Positions 20,859 through 32,609 of a DNA stretch of 64,000 bases are shown here, in pieces. Position 1 is the stretch's first letter. Every line of letters starts with the position of its first letter. The notes under the pieces are model-generated. The model ran no database searches. It saw only the letters and a list, made by a program, of their open reading frames with translations, and was not told where the DNA came from. The position numbers and the translations under genes are program-made. Source of the stretch: Blasia pusilla (taxonomy: Eukaryota; Marchantiophyta; Marchantiopsida; Blasiales); the NCBI GenBank assembly GCA_050084515.1, contig CM114272.1, positions 59,954,001 through 60,018,000 on the forward strand, read 5' to 3'.

Positions 20859-23642
20859 TCAAAGTGGTTTGTTTAAAATACTTCGCACTTCTTTGAAGGA
20901 CAGAATTGGTTGGTGGATTCCTACTCCTACCTTCGACTCCCTTAAAATTACCAGCAACACATAGTACATGTGCTTACAAGGGAAATACCTTTTGCCACTT
21001 GTCTCTATTTGGACAAAGTCATCACATGAACATGTGGGAAAGCAACAGATGTGCACCACATACACTCCTGTGACACTTGAATTTACAGTGTTGTTCCTGA
21101 CCCAATACATCCTTCCTATTCCATTGCCACTCAAGACATCTTTCGTGGCGACGATCTCCATTTTTGCCTCCCGAGCTGATGCAATTCGCTTTGCTCTCTC
21201 TACCGTTGGCCTGCACATTCTGTTTCTCTTCACCCCATTTCTAGACTCAAACAGAAATAATGGATTAAGATCATCCACCTTCTCTGGGTACATGTTGACA
21301 TCAATCTTGGGTTGAATACGAAATGCAAAGGTCTCTGTAATGCGAACATGCTCCGAACTTCCCCCGTCTACGAGTCTGAAACCGGCACTTGTAAGATTGT
21401 CCACTTCGTCTTGAGTGCAGTTCGTACCTGCGGCGATGGGCCAAATCGTGGGGGTATTCCCCGGAGCTCCAATGGCAGCCAGATAAGACTTCCGAAAAGC
21501 GCAAGATTCATTTGGGCAGAAGAAGTACTTTGATTGATCCCTGGTCCTCGTGAAACGATCAAAGGTTTAATTTGAGTCCCCAAAACCCAGGCAGTGGTCG
21601 TCCAATCCTTGTACAGTTCTTATTTAGGAAAGTGCCGCATGCTCTCCTAATGCCATCAGATCCTGCCCTGCAGGTGGGTCCACGTCCTAGGTTGCTCCGA
21701 GATATATGCCACCGTTTTAGGTTGCAATCCACCTCCATTACCGGAATCCCATATTGTTGAACCACCCTAGTGACGGGATGTTGCGAACTTCCAGCAACGG
21801 AGGGCTTTTGAAATAAAACATTCACTGATTTTGGAGAAGTAACTCCATCACGGATTTGGGACAGGTCCGGGGTCCCCGAATACCTGGGCGGTGTAATTTC
21901 CTCATCCAAATCAATCACCGGATTCGTTCTCGATCTTGCGCTCTTCACCCTCAAGTCAAGATACTTATCTGGTCTCCACGAGTCTCGCTCGGATCGCTCT
22001 ACCACCATCTCAGTATGGGGACGTCTTGAAACCCCCCACGAATATCCCCACCATGCGCACGTCTTGCTCGAGTGGAGTTCCACTACGCACCGGTTGAAGG
22101 CTTCCACATACATTTTTTCATCAAGATCTCACTGCCGCCTTGACATAGAGCTCGTAGATCGACGGCCCCTTTCCTTTTGTTATGCCTTTTGTGAGGAAGA
22201 TATGGGATGCTGCAGACTGTAGCATTGCTCTTGCCTGGTCTTGTTGGCATGCCTCCACAAGTGAAATTCGTTGGCATGCTTGTGACGACCTCCAAGAGGA
22301 ATGAACACTTTCTGCTCCACTTCTGTTGGGGCAGAGGGCATTTTCATGAACGTTTAATCCCTACAACGACGGCAATGTTAGAAGGGAACAAAAATAACTC
22401 ATGAGTCAAAGAAATAAGCGACATGTCGGAACCAGATGGGTTGTAGGCCCGAGATATCCCATGAACGACTCTGCGACCCGTCGGGTCCCGACGTGTTGTA
22501 ACCTTAAACCCACCTACTGCAGCCCCTCGGAACCGGACGGGTTTGCAAGGCCAAGGCATCCCATGAACGACTCTATGACCCGTCGGGTCCCGACGGGTTG
22601 CACACTCGGGTCGCACACTCGGATTGCACCAAAAATCTGGATGCAACCCATCGGTTTCCGTCGGGTTGCACACTCGGGCAACCCGTCACATCGGACAGCT
22701 TGCTTGGTTTCTTGGGTTTGAAATCCATATAGTTCCCACGCTTCTCACCCTGAGCTACAACTTTACAAACAATTCTCTGCGTGAGCTTGACAAGACAAAA
22801 TAGTGAACTCACCTGCCGCATGAAGTTTACCCATTGTCTCATACGTACAGTCCACCAACTCAACCAAGAGCACAACTCTTTGTACTTCCCCTCAATCGCA
22901 TGCTTCCTCCACCACCCATGAAGTTCTTCTTGGCATTCCATGGCCTGCTTCAAGGATTTGCTGTCCTTGCAGCGTTGGAGTAGAGTCACATGCTCTGTCC
23001 TCTTATTCTCCTTGATGCAAGATTTGGTGTACCGGGTCACACACTGTTGCCAATGGAAAGCATCCGACCTTTTCCTCTCCGGTTGAACCTCTCCACCCTA
23101 GAACACTTCCCGGATAGCAATCCAACCAGAATGTGCATTGTCCGCCATGAGCCCATAAATTTCCGGAGGTGGCCTTTTGTTTTCCTTCACCACCTCCAAT
23201 AAGAGTAACCAGCACATCTTCAAACTGCCAACGTCTTCTGCCTTTACTTCATAGACAAATATAGTTTTGAGTCCCTTCTCCACATGGTCATAAACGTGAG
23301 CACCCATCGTCAACCATCCGTTCATCACTCTGTAGCAAATATCAAAGCTTACCCAGCTCCCGTAAAGATCTTCTCCTTCCCTCATTCGATCTATAAGATC
23401 GAGGCCACTCGACGGACCTGCGGTTGACATTTTGAAGACATAGGCCCTGGATTCCTCGCCTCCTTGGCCCATGAACTGCCATCTCTGAATGAATGGAAAT
23501 CTGGAGTTGGCCTTGATTCTGGCGATGGCATCCATTTCCGCCGTCTTTCCATCTAGAACTCGTATCTGACGCAGCAAATTCCGGAAGCATTCAGGATCAG
23601 CGAGAAATGCGAGATTTTCCCATAGTTGTTTCTCCTCAACCG
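20859..23642 (-). pseudogene. MULE transposase pseudogene, third copy, 5' truncated
   Basis: Same protein family as 12347-16314. Exon 2 (22360-20859) encodes the SWIM finger (CSCDDF, PCKH) near 21040-20970. The intron 22812-22361 holds a palindrome array. Exon 1 keeps the DDE core, with SFDICYRV near 23340 and MADNAHSGW near 23150, but stops at 23642. The frame has a stop near 23099 and frameshifts around 22110 and 21570. The N-terminus with the zinc finger is absent, replaced by an LTR. Confidence 0.75.
22425..22700. repeat. Palindrome array in transposase intron, third copy
   Basis: Four to five degraded palindromes interleaved with CATCCCATGAACGACTCT, the same spacer as in the inner copy at about 14620 and 14720. 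Confidence 0.7.
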
Positions 23643-23970
23643 TGTCATGACCATACGGATTATGTCGTAGAGTATGGTGGCTTGGTAGAGATGCGGTTCC
23701 ATACATAGGGTTGGGGGTTACTCACTTGGGGGTGACTTTCCCAGTAGGGCCCGCTCTTAGGTTGGAGGATATAAGGTGGCTTGCCCTCAAAGAACGTCGA
23801 TTCTTTGAGTTGAGCTGCTATGCGTTGGGAGTTAGCCTTGGTAGTGAGTAGAGCTCTTGGCTATGGTGTTTCATGCAAGCTTCGACCTAGATTCTCCCAT
23901 CGTGGAGTGGGTTTGGCTCGATTGTATGTGATTGTAAACGTGTTTTATGACAGTAGGTCTTTCACGGATC
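23643..23970 (+). repeat. Ty3 LTR fragment, plus orientation
   Basis: Starts TGTCATGACC exactly where the MULE transposase breaks off. It follows the LTR at 37941-38413 up to CTTTCACGGAT, with an internal deletion of about 37 bp, and lacks the LTR 3' part. Confidence 0.75.
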
Positions 23971-24200
23971 TCACTCAAAGAACTGGAGTAGATCGATGGT
24001 AGCTTCGATTGTAGATCAGTAGGATCTGGTTAGGGCTGATTGTGTACTCAGCCGTGGATGTTCGTGGCTTGTGGCCTATGTTGGAGGTGTGAATCTGGTG
24101 CGCAGTTGGTTCGGAAAGAAGCACCTTGCTGAGAGCTTTCCAACGCGCTTTAGATCGCCGGATTTCGTCAAGGGAGTTGGAAGTTATCAAGGATTGAAGA
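23971..24200. other. Unassigned spacer between opposing LTRs
   Basis: Unrelated to the Ty3 LTR and to the MULE. It could be the leader of a different Ty3 copy or flanking host DNA. An 11-base match (AAGCACCTTGC at 24119) recurs immediately outside the far LTR at 38414. Confidence 0.3.
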
Positions 24201-24677
24201 TGTCGTGCGAATCCACATCGTCATACAACATACATCGCTGACATACCATACTCACATACATACATAACATAGACGAGAGTATCCACAAACACAAGTGTAC
24301 CACAACTGAAATCCGTGAAAGACCTACTGTCATAAAACACGTTTACAATCACATACAATCGAGCCAAACCCACTCCACGATGGGAGAATCCAGGTCGAAG
24401 CTTGCGGGAAACACCATAGCCAAGAGCTCTACTCACTACCAAGGCTAACTCCCAACGCAACAGGCTCAACTCAAAGAACTGACTGTTCTTTGAGTGCACT
24501 CCACCTTATATCCTCCAACCTAAGAGCGGGCCCTACTGGGAAAGTCACCCTAACCGAGTAACCCCACCCAACCCTATGTATGGAACCGCATCTCTACCAA
24601 TCCACTACGGTCCTACATAAGGAATGGCCTCTACTAGCACACCATACTCTACGACATAATCAGTATGGTCATGATAA
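24201..24677 (-). repeat. 3' LTR of left-arm Ty3 element
   Basis: About 477 bp. Reading on the minus strand it begins TATCATGACC (TGTCATGACC in the other copies) and ends GCACGACA, giving TG..CA-type ends. It is homologous to 37941-38413. Confidence 0.75.
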
Positions 24678-24793
24678 ATTGCCGTATGCGAATCCACATC
24701 GTCATACAACATACATCGACATACCATACTCACATACATACATAACATAGACGAGTATCCACAAACACAAGTGTACCACAACTCGCCCCCTAA
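24678..24793 (-). repeat. LTR-tail duplicate and polypurine tract, left arm
   Basis: About 105 bp just inside the LTR repeat the last part of the LTR itself (TTGTGGTACACTTG... on the minus strand). A tract reading TTAGGGGGCGAG lies directly before it and may be the polypurine primer. The right arm has the same layout. Confidence 0.6.
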
Positions 24794-24923
24794 TCGGCGG
24801 GTTAGGTCCTCTAACTCCCGGGTAGCCCTATACATCTACTACATGCTATACACCTTCTTGGGTGCCCGAATCGAAGGCCGGGTGCTAGGTTGCCCCATCG
24901 TTAGTCGCACATCGTAATCCATA

Positions 24924-26360
24924 TCATGCAAAGATCAAGTCATCTACCTCTCCTAAGTACATCGAGGACAAACCCACCTTCCAAAGAGGGAACAACATCC
25001 AAACGTGAGTCAAACACATCATGTGCCAACCCCTAGAACACCGATCACACACCAACATACGGGCTGCGTTACGAGCATACCCACACAACATGCACCTCAA
25101 GCTAGCACGTATCATGGCTAAGCTTGGGTCAACAGTACCATCCACATTTGGAAGATGACATGGCGCACAATTATGCACATGGTCCTTCCAAACAACTCCA
25201 TCACGACCCTCCAACATGAGAACTCCGAAGCTAACACCTCACACACTCGTAAAATAGTGCGGCTGCCGTCACATCCAACGTTGTCGGGGCAATCTGCTGC
25301 AAATAGACATAGTCCCCCACATGGAACCTACAAATCGATGGTCGATAACCTCCACCCCGAATGGTTGCATACCGCAACGTATCCCTGTGTTGAGCCATGG
25401 CAAGATTCTCAAAGGCTGTTGGCATAACTCTCCGAAAAGAGCTCCGCCCACGAGAACACACCCTCATCCACATCTCTAGGTCATCAAGGTTCACCACCTC
25501 ACTAGACTCCCGACTAATTCGCTGGCAAGTCGGATCTCGGCCGTATAATGTAAAAATAAGGTGAGAAGGAAGCCAAGGATGCTTGGCGACTCAACCTATA
25601 TCCCATGGCTAACCATGGCAACCGAATATCCGGTCTCCAAGATGCCCCTTCAGAGGCCATACTTGCGCAATGCCCTCTTCACCGCCTCGAACCACACGCT
25701 CAACCAAACCATCCGCCTGGATGATCTCGAGACGTGGTCCAATGATCAATCAACGCCTTGTCATACAAGACCTGAAACTCACCCTGAAACTCTATACCCT
25801 GGTCGGTCAGCACTTCAGCTGGTGCACCAAAATGACTAAGCAATCTATCCAAACGCATACGCCGTTCCTCACTTGCCTTGTCCGGTAATGCCACCAACTC
25901 AATCCACTTGGAGAAGTGCTCCACCATCACCAACACATATGGATGATGTCGCATACCAACGGTAACGGTCCCGCAAAGTCCACACTCCAACGGTAACCCA
26001 ACCCCATAATAGGCAAGGGTTGTAATTGTGGGGTAGGGGCATTAAATGATGCCTCACCCGGTCACAAACCATACAACGTGACACCAATCGCTGCACTGAG
26101 TATGCATGCCACGCCACCAATACTGGCCAAGGAGTAAGCTATACGACGCTTTACCCCAAAATGTCCCAACTCCTCATGGGCATGTCGCACAATGCGCTCT
26201 CTCTCGAGCCAAATGTGGCACTACTCGTACTCTACCATCCTCCCACACGGAGAATATGTGTTCCCTCCAATCGATACCTCTTAGCACGTTGAAGAACACG
26301 GTCTCGCTCCTTGGCACTCACTATGCTTGGCACCCTACTGGTCCGTAGGAACTCAAACAC
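24924..26360 (-). pseudogene. Ty3 integrase and PHD finger, left arm
   Basis: Integrase inserts the cDNA copy. On the minus strand the order is remnants of the HHCC finger (SRCMVCDRVR near 26070), the catalytic core (VMVEHFSKWIELVALPDKAS, then LTDQGIEF near 25810) and a C-terminal PHD-type zinc finger with CMLCG and CDRCSRGWHMMC (about 25120-25020). Plant PHD fingers often read histone H3 tails, so this one may guide integration; that is inference. The last PHD cysteines (GRWVCPRC in the right arm) are lost here by a frameshift. Confidence 0.8.
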
Positions 26361-26649
26361 CAACGCATCATCATGAATATCACGCTGATCCGTACCACCA
26401 TCTCCAACCTTAGGATCTCAAGGCCGCCATCTACCCTCGACTAGAGTAAGATATCACGTGGTCCTCCATACTAGAGTCCATCCCTAACCAACATAAAAAG
26501 GCGGATGCATGCCAACCTGGCACCATCTCCTCATCAACCTCGCCATGCCATCTTGCCCCTGTTGTATCCTCTTGGCTAGTACATGGGTTCCTACTCAACC
26601 CATCAGCATCAAGGTTGGCAACTCCAGGTCTATGTTCCACCTGGAAGTC

Positions 26650-27790
26650 ATACTCCTATAAGATAAGAGCCCACCGTGCAAGCTTCCCTGTAAGCTTGTC
26701 CGACTCCATCAACCACTTGAGCAGTTGGTGATCAGTAACAAGGGTAAACTAGGTGCCAAACAAGTAACACCTAAAGTGTGCCACAACCCACACTACTGCC
26801 AAGCACTCTCCCTCATATGAACTATAGCGCGACTCCGCTGCATTATTCGAACGACTTGCATAGGCCACCACAAACTCCATGTGCTCATCATCATGTTGTG
26901 TCAACACCGCTCCAAGTCCCAACCTACTCCAATCAGTGTGTAACTGAAATGGGCGCCCTCTGATAGGTCTCCTCAAGATAGGCGCCGCCACCAACTGGGC
27001 CTTCAGCTCCACAAAAGCTCTCTCTTGATCATCTCCCCAGTGCCACTCTTGATCTGATTTCAACAATTGGTTCAAAGGCTTTGCCATAGCACTAAATCCT
27101 TTCACATACCTACAATAGTAGTTCGCCAATCCCATGAATGCTCGAACTCTACTCACATCTATCGGACGCGGAATAAGTGCAATAGCCTCCACCTTTGCTT
27201 GCTGAACTCCCAAACCACCTGGATAGATAGATCACATCACCCAAGTACTCAACATCCTCATGGAAGAACTTACACTTTCCTTGATGCAAACGTAGACCAT
27301 GAGCTTTCAACCGCTCAAACACCATCTGCAAATGTATCTGATGCTCCTCCACCGTGTTACTGAACACCAAGATATCATCAATGTAACACCGAACAAAATC
27401 CAACCCTGCTAGGATCCTGTCCATCACTCTTTGAAACTCGGCACGTGCATTCTTCAACCCAAAGGGTAAGAATTTGCACTGGTACAAACAATCCTTGCCA
27501 TGAGAGTTGACACCCCAAAATGCTGTCTTGGCCTTGTCACTCTCCTGAATCGGCAATTGATGGTATCTGCCGAAGATCCAAAGTCTGAAAATCTTTGCCT
27601 GTCCCACCACATCAAAGATCTCTCAGGTGTAGGCATGGCATACCTATCGGCCTTGGTTTGCCGATTGATAGGACGGTAATCTCCACACATCCGCCTATCC
27701 GTAGTTGCCATGCATATCCTTTTCAGCGAGCATGACAGTGGCCGATGCATACTCTCCATGCGACAACTCCACTAATCCAGCCTCCAAAAG
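26650..27790 (-). pseudogene. Ty3 reverse transcriptase and RNase H, left arm
   Basis: Copies element RNA into DNA. Visible motifs on the minus strand: MCGDYRPINRQTKADRYAMP, LPFGLKNA, the polymerase box RCYIDDILVFS (about 27395-27360), the RT thumb with FMGLANYYCRYVKGFS, and RNase H with LHTDWSRLGLGAVL and SSYEGECLAVVW. Frameshifts lie near 27600 and 27215, and a stop replaces Trp after QF near 26749. The right arm preserves a longer open frame for the same domains. Confidence 0.85.
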
Positions 27791-28269
27791 GTCCAACGCC
27801 CTACTCAATCAAGTCCTCTCCATATCACTATATCGGTAGGGACGACGGAAGATTGGCGATCACTAGCCAAATCAATCCGTATACGGGTCCAACCAGAGAA
27901 CCCAACTCCTTCATGCTAAAGGCAAAACAACTCCTATAAGCACGTAGGAACTGTGTCAAGCGTCGTTTCTCACCTCCCGTAAGCTTGGGCCCTAGTAATG
28001 GCTCCCAAGTCTCCTCCATTGGCACACTAGAGGGAGAGGACGATGCCATTGGCTACTACGCAACCCCCTCACAAGATGATACACCCTTAGCTACACCATC
28101 ATCTCGAGCAAATAACTCCTCCACCAAAGCATGAGCAACCAACTCCACATGCCCCGCCATTACATCCCATCTACCCAAGGATGCAAAATACTACTCTCCT
28201 CGCCCAGCCGATGCCTCTACCGGCCCCGGTAGCCATCGAGCTCATTACAAGGGGTGGAAGACCCCTGGC

Positions 28270-29300
28270 TGACATAGTCCGAAGTCGACGCTGCTCGGCC
28301 ATACCAAGACTCAAAATCCAAGTCAAACAATTCAAGTCCATGGCTTTGACCCAACACATGACGTCGTGAAGCCTTAGAAATAGAAGCAACATTTTGTCAC
28401 ACCAAAGAGCAAATCCCATCGCACGCTCTCTCATCAGCGTTAGGCTCCACCAACTGTCGCACATGAGAATCCCATACAAGCCCCGGACCACCTTCCCTGT
28501 AGGCATGTGACGAGGGAAAACTCACAAATGTGGGTAGTGCCATCCTAGGCTGGCCCACATGGTTCACCACTGCCATGGGTGACCGATCAATAACCCTCAC
28601 CACTTGGGAAAGTCGCCCAGTATCCAAGATACTATCCACTATAAGGCGAGGATCCCGCTGCACTGCATCATATGCTCGACGTAGAACCTCCCTAGGCAAC
28701 AAGTTTGTCCACCACAAGCGTGGACGATGTGCACGCGATCCAACACTCGCTGCATCCAACAACACCGCTGGTCCAATCCAAGAGCGCACCTCATGAACAC
28801 TCGCCATCATCCGGGTCCGAGTGTTACCCAACAATGGAACATTCTCCAGAATGTAAGCTAGAGCACGTGCCTGATGAACCTGAAGATGTCGTAACACCCG
28901 TAACATCTCCCAAAACAATCGAGACCTAGGGTCATGTAATCCCTCACCACAACCAGCATGTGTATGACCCTGACATGGCCATCTAGAAATCACCAAATCC
29001 ACAGGACCAATTCTCTCAAGGTCCTGCGCCCCCAACAATGCAATGTGTGATGGTAAAGCACGCTGGTACCCACCAATAGCTGATGGCGGCAACAACTCAG
29101 GATACCTCCGCATCAACTGACCAATATGTCGGGATGAGACTCTCTGGGCCGTCTCATCTCGCTCCACATACACGTATCTCCGCATAGGAATACCGGCCCT
29201 GCAACATGCATGACCAAACCGGTGCTAATCCCACCAAAGAGATCTAACACACAAATGCCCTCCGGCGGATATCGCCATACAATGGGTGTAGTATCCAAAG
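28270..29300 (-). pseudogene. C5-cytosine DNA methyltransferase inside Ty3 element, left arm
   Basis: The enzyme class adds a methyl group to C5 of cytosine. Motifs appear in canonical order: motif I CVLDLFGGISTGL (about 29250-29212), motif II YVYVERDETA, motif IV GPVDLVISRWPCQGHT with the catalytic Cys, motif VI YILENVPLL, motif VIII AHRPRLWW, then the motif IX/X region with GGPGLVWD, NADER and a VLGQ-like end that continues in another frame. The style of motifs I, IV and VI resembles the DNMT3/DRM branch. A frameshift separates motif I from motif II near 29200 and another lies near 28440. It sits between gag and reverse transcriptase, in the same sense, so it was part of the element transcript. 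All catalytic motifs look conserved except for the frame breaks. Confidence 0.82.
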
Positions 29301-30300
29301 GGGATAACCTAATGGGCCAGAAGTAGGAGTCCGTGGGGCCTCCTCTTCCTCGTGAGGTATAATGACCTCACACCAAGCCTCTGCACTAGGCGTCGGCCTC
29401 TGCCGTAGTGCACCGTCCCGAACTCCAAAGTGGCACATCCAACGATGAGGATGCCATTGCTGCAAAAATAGGGACCTCCTCTACCTCCTCATGCGCAGGA
29501 GAATCCATAGCGTAAACATTAACCTCCAAAAGTCTCTGGCCAAGTGACTACTCCACTAAAACCAACCACGATGCTAACATGTTGGGGAAGACCCTCTGGT
29601 CGAGCCCCGAAAATAAATCTCACAGAACTTGGCTCATACGTCCATCCCGGACTGCCAACCAGGTCAGTAAGACGTTGTCTCGATCTTGTAATCCATCTGA
29701 AAACCCATCGGGTACAATCGCTCCTCCAACTAGTACATCATACAAATCGGTGATGTGACTACCGCATGATACTCCCAACCGGAGCTATATCGCATGATCC
29801 GGTCTCAAACATACAGAAAAATTTTTCCCGTGTCATGAATTGAGACCTATCATTGGCTCCTCCAAGTGATGTTTGAATCTGGAATGGGCAAGGCTCAAGC
29901 TCGACCTCGAATACCCAAACCAATACATGCCGCCTTTCCCAACATCAAGGTTGGGCACCGAGTCTAACAAGACTCTATCTGGTCTATACACTGTCTAGAG
30001 GACTCACCAATCGGAAGATCCCACTCCGGTTGTCCAACATACATACACCAGTGTAAGCCTCTCACGATCAATGGTGGCCGGGCTGGTAATGCATCCATCT
30101 TCGCCATTCTTTGCCGCCAAGTAGCACCGGTACTCAATGCTACACTCGACATAGAGGGTCCCTCCCACCGCAACACCCTCATCCACCTCAACACGTAGCA
30201 AGAATAACACCCCACGTTCACACAACATGGTGCTAACTGAAATACAGAGCTAAGTCAACTCCTAAAGCCATCGACTCCGTGGCGAAAACAATGGGGATCC
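29301..30300 (-). other. Gag-methyltransferase linker and possible protease remnant, left arm
   Basis: Coding-like but heavily broken. Short frames read VLFLLRVEVDEGVAVGG and LTLVYVCWTTGVGSSDW, with counterparts in the right arm at about 32030-32215. Position suggests the aspartic protease, but no clean D-S/T-G triplet is visible; only a weak VDTDA near 30360. Confidence 0.4.
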
Positions 30301-31107
30301 CAACACTTTGAAGTTGCCATCCGCAATCTGCATTGGATCTTTGCATCCGTGTCTACTACACGCGATGTAGATGCCTCGATCCCCCATGCCGGCTCAATAG
30401 GTGCGTAGGAACCATGGATGGAGTCCTTAGCACCTCGAGACAACAAGAATGACTGGGAGCCTAGCCCGCCTCCCACCTCACCCCTCTGTGGGTCCAACTC
30501 CACAAAGTAGCACCATGTGGCTCGACGCTGAGTGGCTCCTCTCGTAATTGCATTGATGCCTCAACTGTGCCTTTGCACTCGCCATATAAGAGAGATCATC
30601 CCCTCCATAAGAGGTGGAAGCCCCTGCTCCCGAACTTTGATCTATCTTTGGATACCGGCCATAGTAATAACTTTGCTCCAGCTGCTCAATCTGGCGACCA
30701 TAGGCGACTCTGTCGTAGTGGTAGGGGTAGCCACCGTAGGCTCTCCAACCACTAGTCCACCTCTACCACCCCTACCACCTCTACCACCTCGGCCTCTCGG
30801 AGCTACTCCACCACGGCCACGGCCTGATCTCAACTTTGGATGGAGATCAAAGCAGCGCTCTCGAGGATGACCTTGTCTCCCGCCAATGATCTTGAGTTGG
30901 GGGGGTGAGGCCCATCCTCAAAGTCCGTCTCCCATCCTCTTGGGACAAAACTTCCTAACATGATCACCTCCACATGTCCAACATGTGTCCTTCTTTGCGG
31001 GGCAGCAAATGAAGGCAATGATCTCTGCACAAATGTCCCTCTAGGACTTGACTGAGGTCGCGTGTACTCCCCACGACTCCCACTACTACTACCACCACCA
31101 CCACTAC
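30301..31107 (-). pseudogene. Ty3 gag C-terminal part with CCHC knuckle, left arm
   Basis: Nucleocapsid region that packages element RNA. A zinc knuckle CWTCGGDHVRKFC (CX2CX4HX4C) lies at about 30983-30945, followed by a Gly/Arg-rich stretch (GRGRGGVAPRGRGGRGGRGG, about 30830-30770). The gag N-terminus is missing because the arm ends at 31107. A frame change separates knuckle and RGG region. Confidence 0.75.
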
Positions 31108-31760
31108 ATGGTGAAGGAGAGAGTGGTGACATCCGCATTCAGTAGGGATACATCTACTACTTCTCGTGTTCAGGAGCCCACCTCACAGTCTTGTAGTAGT
31201 GGTGGTGGTAGTAGTAGTGGGAGTCGTGGGGGTACACAAGACCTCAGTTAGGTCGTAGAGGGACACTTGTGCAGAGACCATTGCCTTCATTTGCTGCCCC
31301 GCAGCAAGGACAGTCATGTTGGACATGTGGAGGTGATCATGTTAGGAAGTTTTGTCCCCAAGAGGATGGGAGACGGACTTTGAAGGATGGGCCTCAGTTG
31401 GCCTCAACTTAGTGTGATCATTGCGGGAGACCAGGTCATCCTCCAGAGCGTTGCTTTGATCTTCATCTAGAGTTGAGATCAGGCCGCGGCCATGGTGGAG
31501 TAGCTCCGAGAGGCCGAGGTGGTAGAGGTGGTAGGGATGGTAGAGGTCGACCAATGGTTGGAGAGCCTACGGTGGCCACCCCTACCACTACGACAGAGTC
31601 AGCTATGGCTGCCAGGATTGAGCAGTTGGAGCAGAAGTTGGCTACTATGGCTGGTATCCAACATAGATCAGGTTCGGGAGCAGGGGCTTCCACCTCTTAT
31701 GGAGGGGATGATCTCTCTTATATGGCGAGTGCAGCATAGGTTGAGGCATCAGCAGTAGTT
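31108..31760 (+). pseudogene. Ty3 gag C-terminal part, right arm
   Basis: Begins MVKERVVTSAFSRDTSTTSRV, then a Gly/Ser-rich linker, the CCHC knuckle (CWTCGGDHVRKFC, about 31323-31361) and an Arg/Gly-rich stretch (about 31480-31550). Frameshifted near 31400. The first part matches gag at 63010-62940. Confidence 0.75.
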
Positions 31761-32609
31761 ACAAGAGGAGCCACATGGTGCAGGCTAGGCTTCCCCAGTC
31801 ATTCTTGTTGTCTGAAGTGCTTAGGACTCCATCCATGGTTCCTACGCAGCCTATTGAGCCGACAGTGGGGACTGAGGCATCTACATCGCGTATAGTAGAC
31901 ACGGATGCAGCATCCAGTGCAGTATTGTGGATGGCAACTTTAGTGTTGGGATCCCCATTATTTTCGGCCACGGAGCTAATGGCTTTAGGAGTTTACTTAG
32001 CTCATGTATTTCAGCTAGCCACGTTGTGTGAACGTGGGGGTGTTACTACTACACGTGCTGAGGTGGATGAGGGCATTGCGGTGGAGCGACCCTCTATGTC
32101 AAGTGTAGCATTAAGTACCACCATTGCTACTTCGTGCAGAGCGAAGATGGATGGAGGCTTACACCTGGTGTATGTATGTTGGACAAGAGTGGGATCTTCG
32201 ATTGGATGCATTACCAGATAGAGTCTTGTTAGACTGGTGCCCAACCTTTGATGTTGGGAAAGCCAGCCATTGATCGTGAGAGGCTTATCACTTGGAGGTG
32301 TATGATAGGTTGGACAACCGAGTGGGATCTTGGGAGTTGGTGAGTCCCGCATGATGTACAGTGAGATAGCATCTTATAGACCTGGTTTGAAACGGGGATG
32401 GATGTATGAGCCAAGTTCTTTGAGATTTATTTATGGGGCTAGAGTCTTGTTAGACGTGGTTGGTTTTAGTGGAGTAGCCCAACCTTTGATGTTGGGAAAG
32501 AGGTCCCTAGTTTTGCAAAGCAATGGCATGTCATTGGTTTGGGTATTCGGAGGTCAAGAGGCTTGGTGTTGAGCCTTGCCCATTCCGTTATTCAAACATC
32601 ACTTGAGGA
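31761..32609 (+). other. Gag-methyltransferase linker, right arm
   Basis: Broken coding-like sequence equivalent to 29301-30480 but internally rearranged. A stretch resembling LLDWCPTFDVGKAS occurs more than once (about 32230 and 32450). A VDTDAAS motif near 31895 could be a degenerate protease, which I cannot confirm. Confidence 0.4.

Larger units (their letters stand above)
20433..23642. mobile_element. Third MULE copy, truncated by Ty3 LTR
   Basis: The copy begins with the GA-rich terminal repeat at about 20434 and reads inward through the transposase in antisense. It entered the last intron of the outer copy: outer-copy homology stops at GCACATTATGTCA near 20403. The other end is lost, because homology stops at 23642 where an LTR begins, and it does not resume beyond 38413. 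Confidence 0.7.
24201..31107 (-). mobile_element. Ty3/gypsy element with C5-methyltransferase and PHD finger, left arm
   Basis: A 5'-truncated copy on the minus strand. It runs from gag (31107) through methyltransferase, reverse transcriptase, RNase H, integrase and PHD finger to the 3' LTR at 24677-24201. It forms one arm of a large inverted repeat with 31108-38413. Frames are broken repeatedly. Confidence 0.85.

Noticed and set aside
26778-28929. Plus-strand frames with His/Thr-rich translations
   Set aside because: Antisense of Ty3 reverse transcriptase and methyltransferase.
29900-30480. Aspartic protease of the Ty3 element
   Set aside because: Position fits, but no D-S/T-G motif is readable in either arm.
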